Of a DNA stretch of 24,339 nucleotides, positions 18,042-24,339 are shown one piece after another. The notes below the pieces were generated by a model. The model was not told where the DNA came from, did no database searches, and worked only from the letters and a program-made list of their open reading frames with translations. The stretch is from Fonticula alba (taxonomy: Eukaryota > Opisthokonta > Rotosphaerida > Fonticulaceae), in contig NW_009242977.1 of the NCBI RefSeq assembly GCF_000388065.1, forward strand, positions 1,797,572 to 1,821,910, given 5' to 3'. The position numbers and the translations under genes were made by a program. Position 1 is the stretch's first letter; the number at the start of each line of letters is the position of its first letter.

Positions 18042-21000
18042 GCATTGTCAGGTCCCAGCGTGCGAAGCATGATCTGAGCAAACGCGCGACGGCCCCGAAA
18101 AGAGGACACGAAAGAACGACAAGACACAAAGACGCGGAAAAAAAAAACAAAGCCGAGAAGGCAACAAACGCACCTGCCCAGGGAAGTCGGCCGAAATGCG
18201 CTCCAACAACTGCTCGAAGATGGCCAGTCCACGGCGGAAAACCAAATCACCGAGGTCCGCATTCCCATAGAGCGCCTGCTCCATGTCCCGTAGGGGGATG
18301 AACTGGAAGCCGAAGGCCTCATCGGTGTTGTGGTATGCCACCATGACGCCCTCCATGCCACCGATGCGCACCTGCAGCGAGTACTTCATGAAGGCCGACC
18401 GGATCATGTCGTAATACTCCCGCTCGAAGGAGGACAATTGCCCGGACATCCGATGGAGCCGGTACTTGACATTGTTTTCGTAGTCCTTGACAAAGTTCCG
18501 AATGGCCAAAGTCGCTCGGGTCTTCAAGTCGAAGATGCGCTCCGGGTTCTCCGGGTCATGGCAATCTAACTGGGACCGGAGCAGCAGCGACCCGGCTCCG
18601 AAGTAATTATATGCCGAATGCACGTCGCTCGGATGTGGCGGCGCCAGATCCACAGGCGTGGTCCGGTCCTCCCGGGAGTCCAGGTCGACCGCGCTGTCGT
18701 GGGTCAGGTGCCAGTCGAGGAAATCCTCGAATTCCGGCGTCGTAGACGTGAGGAACTTCTCGAACACATGGCCCTGGTGAAAAAGCGATGTCAGAAGACG
18801 CCCATGGGCGGAGGAGAGAGAGAGAGAGGGCGGGAGGGCAGCATGAAGGGAGGAGGAGGCCGAGCGGAACAACGGCAAGGCCAACCGCTGGTTGGGCACA
18901 TCTCAAAAATACACGCCAGCGCACCATGCGTGAGAGAATGCTTTCCGTAGACAGGATGGCCGACGAGTCGACCGCATAGACACCGGTCTCCTTGCGGACC
19001 AGGTTCACGAGCACCGGCTGCCGGGTGGCTCGGGTGAAGCGACGAGTCTGACAGCCAGCACATGCGCGTGTGGGGGGGGGGGGGGGGGGGGAGTACAATT
19101 CCATGAACAGCAGCCACCAAGCGGCAAACGGGCAGGAGAGCATACACACAGGATGCATGTGAGAAAGGCACATTACGGGCGGTTGGGGGGGGGGGGAGGG
19201 CACCAAAAAGATGAATCAGCCTTTGCGCACCTCCTGGCTGATGGACTTCGAGATGAGCGGCGGCGGGGTGATGAACCGGTTGCTGCTCATGGTGAAGTAG
19301 ATGTGGCTGAGAGAGGCACTGACCGAGGAGGTGGACCCAATGAACCGGACACCCTGCTCCACGGCAAAGCGCTCCAGGGTCTTATCCTTGGAAGAGGGAG
19401 TAAAGGACAGCCCGGTCTTGAAGCCCTTCATTTCAATCAGCTGGTTGAGCTTCATACGCCGCAGGGTTTCGGCCTTGACTTTCTCCAGGCTCCGAACCTC
19501 CGGTGGCAGGTGCATCGTCTTCGACTGGAAGTCTCGCACTACATGAACCCCTGGCTCATGGATGACATGGCTCAGTGCCGGGTTCAAGACTGGGATGTCG
19601 CCGCCCTTCGGCAGGTCCAGGTCTGGCAATCCGAGGATCAGATGAGGGGAAGGAGGGATCAGTTGCCCTGGTGGACATGCGTCGGAGGTGGAGAGAGGAG
19701 GTGGGAGGAGAGGCGCCGAGAGACGCCGAGAAAGAGAGTGGGGAGAGAGAGAGAGGGCAGAGAGAGCGAGAGCGAGAGCGAAAGGAAAAAGGCACGAAAG
19801 ATGCCGACGTACGGCCCATTTGGAACTTATCGGCAGCCAGATACTGAAGACCATTCGAGGCAGCAAACATCTCTGCCACCCGGGCAACACGCGCACGGCC
19901 CGCATCATCGGCCAGGAGTTCGCGGACATGCTCCTCGCCATCGAAGTATTTCACCACCTCGGGGGGGAGGTTATCCAGGCTGATGCTCTCGATGAAGGCC
20001 ACAGAAGCGTCAATGAGGGCCGGGTCATTTTCCACCGTGGGAATGGCCTCCGAGGCAGTCAGAAGCTCGATGGCGCTACCCTCCGGCAGGAACCACGGCC
20101 CGGCAGAGGCCAATTCGCCGAGGGACTTCTTTTTCTTGTGTGGCCGGCCGGCATCCTCCTGGCGCGAAACCACAGCCGAGGACCATGCTGCCTGCGTGGT
20201 CCCCTGGTGGCCAAGCCCCATCCAGGGAGCCTGGGCTGGGACGCGCTTGAAGAGGACGCCCTCGCCTTCAATCGGAGCCGGAGCCGGAGCAGCAGCGCCC
20301 CCGGTCGAGACAGGAGCCGTGGCAGAGGAGGAGGATTTGGTCGAGGAGGAAGTATTAATGAAGGCATGTGTGCGGGGCGACTTCGGGGCCGATCCCGCAC
20401 GCTGCGGCGCAGACTGGGCCCGGGCAGCGGACTCGTGCTTCTTGGGAGAGGGGGTTCCCGTGGAGGAGTTTGACTCCCTGGCGGCCGCGGAAACTGTGGC
20501 CTTGGTCACGGTGTCGGAACTGGTGCCCGACTGGGGATTGGAAGGATTGCTGCGACTGCGGGACGCTTGGTGGGCCGGAGCCCCGGCCGGATGGTTATGC
20601 CGGGGACGACGCCGGAGAGTCGAATGGTGGGGATGCTTCGCACGGGAGGGATCCCGAGCCGGGGCATCCGGCTTGCCAGCGTTCGGGGCGTTGGAGTTAG
20701 CGACCGCCGAAACAGGCGACTTACCGACCGTCTGGGGCTCGGGCTTGCTCGCGGCTGAGTGGCTGCTCGAAACAGCGCCGGCAGTGTTTTTGTTGTTGCT
20801 GTTGCCGCTGCTGCTGCTGCTGGTGCTGCTGCTGGTGCTGCTGGTGCTGCTGCTGCTGGTGCTGCTGCTGCTGGTGCTGCTGTTGTTGTTGCTGCTGCTG
20901 GCACTGCTGCTGTTGTTGGTGCTGTCCTTCGCCTGGTTGCTCTTCGCCTGGTTGGTTTTGGCGTGGTTAGGGTGATGGGAGGGGGCTCCGGTCGAGGACC

Positions 21001-21601
21001 TGGCATGCTGACCATCGGAGCGACGTGGATGCTGAGACTGCCGGGCAGGAGTGGAGCCCGAGGTATGGCGGGAGCGGTTCCCATGGGCATTGGTGCCGCT
21101 CGGTGCATTGCCAGCACCGGGATTTGATCCGGCAACGACACCGGATCCGGGCTCCGCACTGGAGCCAGCAGCGGCGGAAGTGCCACCAGCTGGCGAGGGA
21201 TGCCGCTGCTTGTTGTGCCGCGTGTGATTTGGGCGATGCCTTGGCCTGCCAGTGTCCGGGCTACCGCCAGAGTCCGATCGTCCGGCGGGGCGATTGACCG
21301 GCTGGGATCGACGATCGTGGTGATGCTGCTGTGAGCCCTGGTGCGGCGTGCGGCGAGTGGCGCCGGCGGCCTGTGGCTCGACCTTGGCACTTTGCGGAAG
21401 CGAGCTGTAGAGCGCTCGGCCAGGACCGAATCGGGTCAGCAGCGATTGATCTCCCATGGAGGCCCCAATCCGCGCCAGCACCGGCTGCACCAACCCGACT
21501 GGGGCTCCTGCCGGGGTGGACAGGCCTCCAGACAAGCCAAGATGGACATGCTGCAGCTGTGCCACTCGTGGCCGGGAGTATTGGAGGAAGGCGCGAAACA
21601 T
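16860..21601 (-). CDS. PET127: Pet127-like mitochondrial RNA-processing protein
   Basis: Six exons in transcription order: 21601-19813, 19622-19231, 19047-18925, 18773-18174, 17920-17513, 17372-16860, totalling 1274 aa, longer than yeast Pet127 (about 800). The N-terminus (MFRAFLQYSRPRVAQ) looks like a mitochondrial presequence. Residues about 60-470 are low complexity, including a Ser/Asn/Thr tract from GCT/GTT-type repeats. The conserved core begins around LPPEVVKYFDGEEHV and continues through exon 4, which holds the family's best-known blocks: EDFLDWHLTHDSAVD, RIFDLKTRATLAIRN (D850-L-K852, the PD-(D/E)XK nuclease-type motif) and GMEGVMVAYHNTDEAFGFQ. The tail is Ala-rich. Yeast Pet127 acts in 5' processing and stability of mitochondrial mRNAs and is membrane-associated; the family is placed in the PD-(D/E)XK nucleases. 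All splice phases agree. The tract of 22 ATG/GAT units (17976-18041) lies in intron 4 and is not coding. Confidence 0.85.
17976..18041. repeat. PET127: (ATG)22 trinucleotide microsatellite in intron 4
   Basis: Twenty-two uninterrupted ATG units on the plus strand (CAT on the sense strand) within intron 17921-18173 of the Pet127-like gene. It creates spurious poly-Asp, poly-Met and poly-Ile frames. Confidence 0.95.
20800..20930. repeat. PET127: Imperfect GCT/GTT trinucleotide repeat encoding Ser/Asn
   Basis: A run of GCTGCTGGTGCT-type triplets inside exon 1 of the Pet127-like gene. On the coding strand it reads AGC/AAC/ACC and encodes an alternating Ser, Thr and Asn tract. It remains in frame, so it is coding low complexity. 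Confidence 0.9.
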
Positions 21602-22026
21602 TGCTACGCCCAGGGGGAGACCGAGAGAGAGAGACAGGGGGCGAGAGGTGGGGGGGGGAGGGGCGAGGGGGAAAGACGGAGAGCTCGCCGGGCGTCGAGA
21701 GGCCAGAGGACGGAGCAGAAGTGCTCAACCAAACACACACGTCTCCCACTAAACAACGCGCTGGTGGGTGGGCCCACGCACGGGGGAGTGGAAAGGGTGA
21801 GGGAGAGATCCGGCAGCGAGTGGAAAGAGGGAGAGAGTGGGCGCGGGTGTGGGTGTGTAGGTCCGGCTGGTTGGGCAAAGGGGGTGACAAAGGCGGAGGG
21901 AGACGGAGCGGGGGCGGGTAGCAGGCATCCCATGTGTCACACGCCTGACGGTGGTGGCTCTTCACTCGATTGCCCTCGTGCTGGGAAACACCAGAGTCAG
22001 GGCTCACTGAGAGAAGGAACGGCAGG

Positions 22027-22084
<58 letters not shown>

Positions 22085-22442
22085 AGGGACGGAAGAGGCG
22101 GACGGCGGGGGGGGGGGGTGGTGGCGGTGACGAACTAGGAAGAGGGGGGGAGAGGCAGGGGCGGAGAGGGGAGGGGGGAGGGAGGGGGGGCGGAGGACGT
22201 GGGGATGGGGGGGGGGGACGGAATCTCCAGCATGGCCCTGCACCCCCACCACGCCCCTGGCCATCTACACACCTGGGGCAGCCCAAAAAATCATCACACA
22301 CGCGCCCATGCCCGCGCCCATGCTCCGAAGGCATGTGCTTTTGGCCAGTCCCCGCCCAAAATCGAGCGGCCTAAACCAGAATAGGCAGTGTCGCACAAGC
22401 TTGTGAAACAGGAGGGAGGGCCAGGCCCAGAGGAAAGACAGC

Positions 22443-22476
<34 letters not shown>

Positions 22477-22896
22477 TGCACGCACGCACGCATGCACACA
22501 CTCGCCCCCGGATTAGACGGGCGAGGGAACACGAGGGCCACCCAAGACAACCGAGCGAAAAACCAAAGAACAGCACGGCAGATGAGAGGGATGCACGGAA
22601 AGGAATCGGCCCCGCACAGGCAAGCCACGGCGAGACGCATGGCAGCGGGCCGCCGTGGATGTCGTCCAGGAGTGCCAATCTATTGGGATCGACACGTGAT
22701 ATATTAACTTGATGATGGGTTAACCCTTGACTCGATCGTGCATTGCGGGCGAAGAAGTCCCTGTTCGGCGTGTGTGTGTGTGTGTGCTACTTGAAGCAGG
22801 GGACACACACACACACACACACACACGCGCATGCATGCATGCAGCGTGCAAGCCATGTCTGACAAGCACCCGGACACAGGGCACCCGGCGGCAGGG
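21602..22896. other. Intergenic region with 56-nt G run and microsatellites
   Basis: No supported gene. It holds the 5' side of the Pet127-like gene and the 3' side of the phosphatase-like gene. Features: GA/GGGAG-rich stretches, a 56-nt uninterrupted G run (22028-22083), several shorter G runs to about 22216, (CA)n at 22445-22472 and 22804-22825, a short GT run at 22770-22785, and an unusually AT-rich island at about 22695-22730. The predicted Pro-rich minus-strand translation across the G run is a consequence of the repeat. Confidence 0.5.
22028..22083. repeat. 56-nt uninterrupted G run
   Basis: The longest homopolymer in the window, about 430 bp upstream of the Pet127-like start codon. 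On that gene's sense strand it is poly-C, the same orientation as the intronic C runs. Confidence 0.9.
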
Positions 22897-23269
22897 TCAG
22901 CAGGCGACATCGCCTGCTCCCGGAGATCTCCCCTCGGCCTCGGACGCGGAACTGGGCAGGAGGAAGCTCTGGCTCCAGTCAGTCAACTTGTGCCTCTCCG
23001 GGATGTTGACCAGGTCGGTGTCGAAGCGCTCGATGAAGTGCTCGTCCAACAGACGGGGCTTGCCGCCAGCGGCGAAAGATCGATACTGCCACCGGATGTC
23101 AGGAACCCGGCAGCGAAGAGGGCAGATACGAATTTGAGAGGAGAAACATGCTCGAGCAAAGGTACCTCGAATAGCAATGAGCTAAAGCACCAGCCCTGGA
23201 GCTTGCGCAGACAGGCGGCAAAAACACTACTCTGGTAAATGCCAGAGCTTGGGGCATCATCACCACCAC

Positions 23270-23301
<32 letters not shown>

Positions 23302-23843
23302 GGCAAAGGGGACATTCATCAAACACGTCAGTGCACTGTCGTTCGGCGACCGAGGGGAACGGGCGCGTCGGGCAGCAAACCGAGACCCACTGACACACCT
23401 GCAGGTGACCAGGAGCGGATGGTTGCTCGAGTCCAAGGCCAGCTCCAGGGCTTCCTTCATGAGGCGCGTGCTCAAGTAGGATCCGGGACTGGAGTACCCG
23501 AGCCCGGAGGAAGAGGTGTCGTCGGTTTGGGACGAATACGATCCGAGGCGAAGGCACCGGAGTCCGATGGAATGCTGGGGCAGAGGGCAAGCTTGTCAGG
23601 ATGAACTTGCATCAGTTTCGCGGGTTGGGAGGAGCCACAGCACCTGGGACGCACTACTTCGACGCCGTTTTCCATGAAAAATTCCGACAATGCCCGGGGA
23701 AGGGTGTCTGGTGAGAGGACGACCACCGTCTTTAATGAGAGAGGCTGGATAAAGGCAAGTTGGCTGGCGCCAAGAGAGCTTAGCGCGCAGCGGAAGATCC
23801 CCGGCTCCACAAGGGCGAAGTGCTCCGGCGGCAGCAACGACAT
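22897..23843 (-). CDS. Siw14/Oca-type phosphatase-fold protein, catalytic loop degenerate
   Basis: Four exons in transcription order: 23843-23655, 23574-23399, 23247-23166, 23085-22897, giving 211 aa. The N-terminus LLPPEHFALVEPGIFRCALSS, then LKTVVVLSPD, FFMENGVEV, MKEALELALDSSNHPLLV, ACLRKLQGW, LLFEYRSFA and RLLDEHFIERFD follow the Siw14/Oca tyrosine-phosphatase-like family (Y_phosphatase2). Active members carry the Cys-x5-Arg loop between HPLLV and ACLRKLQGW; yeast Siw14 cleaves inositol pyrophosphates. Here that loop, across intron 2, reads V-T-C-S-S-G-I-Y-Q. The nucleophile position C121 is kept, but the preceding His is T120 and the phosphate-binding Arg position is Q127, so catalysis is unlikely. 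It may be a pseudophosphatase like some yeast Oca proteins. The acceptor of intron 2 (CCCCAAG, ending 23248) is weak; a later acceptor would delete most of the loop and still supply no Arg. Domain order and length fit the family. Confidence 0.8.
23262..23301. repeat. (ATC)n microsatellite in intron 2
   Basis: About twelve CAT/ATC units on the plus strand (ATG on the sense strand), interrupted by CACCAC, directly before the acceptor of intron 2 (23248-23398) of the phosphatase-like gene. Confidence 0.9.
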
Positions 23844-24339
23844 GACGAAGCGTATGCGCAAATGCGTGTGCGTGGCCGAAGGGGTGGCCGAGAAGAGAGA
23901 CGGAGAGGGAGAGGGAGAGGGGGGGGGAGGGGCGAATCGAGGCAAGCGGGGAAATAGAATAAGGTGTCTAGCCCAAGTGGCAATCCGGGTGGCGGAGTTG
24001 CCCCTGAAGAGCCTTTCATCGATCACCGAGGCATGCTCATCGTCCTTCGCCGTTCGGGCCCGCCCCGGCGCCAGCCTCACCTCCCGGCGTTGAGCCGGCC
24101 GGGTCGACGAAAAACCGCGCCCCGATCGGCAGCCAGGCCCAGAGGGGGGATGGCACGAAATTACGCAAACGAAGTCACATGTGCCGGCGAAATTCCAAGA
24201 CCCGACGCTGGGGCAAGTGCACTCCGCTGGCATCTGCCTCCGCACTTGGTCGGGAGTGTGAAACTGCCCCTCCTTCCCCCCTCCCCTCAAGACACGCCCC
24301 TTTACACGACATGCTGGCCATCACAGGAAAGCCCGACGA
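23844..24339. other. Upstream region of the phosphatase-like gene
   Basis: No additional exon is recognisable. The minus-strand frame of exon 1 is open for some distance upstream, but its translation is dominated by Ser/Pro low complexity from a GA/GGGAG tract (about 23890-23935). The remainder is ordinary GC-rich sequence that probably contains the promoter and 5' UTR. Confidence 0.4.

Noticed and set aside
17780-18301. Plus-strand frame with a poly-Asp run, and minus-strand poly-Ile and poly-Ser frames.
   Set aside because: All derive from the 22-copy ATG microsatellite in an intron of the Pet127-like gene.
21261-22334. Long minus-strand Pro-rich ORF across the G run.
   Set aside because: Translation of homopolymer C and G-rich repeat; it overlaps the real Pet127-like exon in another frame and has no domain.
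23399-23410. A C-x6-R possibility if the exon of the phosphatase-like gene reads through the GTGTGT donor.
   Set aside because: Spacing is wrong for the Cys-x5-Arg loop, and reading through loses the conserved ACLRKLQGW segment; splicing to the CCCCAAG acceptor aligns perfectly in length with the family.
23249-23479. Reading frame beginning with a long poly-His stretch that looks like a metal-binding or tagged protein.
   Set aside because: It is the plus-strand reading of an ATC microsatellite in the intron of the minus-strand phosphatase-like gene, with no homology beyond the repeat.

Overview
This is a nuclear eukaryotic window, GC-rich and gene-dense. The evidence is eight spliced protein-coding genes plus one small intronless one, short GT-AG introns (about 70-260 nt), CTGAC-like branch points, and long homopolymer C tracts inside many introns. 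The gene content is a CDK, DDX47/Rrp3, Rab18, a Pet127-family protein and a Siw14/Oca-type phosphatase fold. Pet127 and Oca-type proteins point to the fungal side of the opisthokonts. The high GC with C-tract introns makes a nucleariid such as Fonticula alba my best guess, but that is inference from style and not a species identification.

Layout from left to right: (1) a plus-strand CDK1/2/5/Pho85-like kinase in 8 exons (662-3091); (2) a small plus-strand single-membrane-segment protein (3532-3771); (3) a minus-strand, 4-exon, membrane-anchored protein of unknown function (3972-6549); (4) a minus-strand, 2-exon protein of unknown function with a mitochondrial-looking N-terminus (7507-9213); (5) divergent from it, the plus-strand DEAD-box helicase DDX47/Rrp3 in 5 exons (9843-11865); (6) convergent with it, a minus-strand Rab18-like GTPase in 6 exons (12334-13607); (7) a minus-strand, 4-exon coiled-coil-rich protein of unknown function (14898-16341); (8) a minus-strand, 6-exon Pet127-like protein with a very long low-complexity N-terminal extension (16860-21601); (9) a minus-strand, 4-exon Siw14/Oca-type dual-specificity phosphatase homologue (22897-23843). 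Intergenic stretches are rich in C/G runs and microsatellites, and I see no RNA genes, transposons or CRISPR arrays.

The genes do not form a pathway: this is an ordinary housekeeping neighbourhood (cell-cycle or nutrient kinase, ribosome biogenesis, vesicle traffic, mitochondrial RNA metabolism, signalling). I reconstructed exon joins by hand from reading frame, splice phase and family alignment. They close in frame in every case but are predictions. The most interesting observations are the degenerate catalytic loop of the Siw14/Oca homologue (Thr-Cys-x5-Gln in place of His-Cys-x5-Arg), the CDK activation loop with Ala where the activating Thr belongs, an unusual splice-donor consensus (GTNCGN in 23 of 31 introns), and strand-biased C tracts including a 56-nt G run. 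I found no clear evidence of a wholly new biological system.
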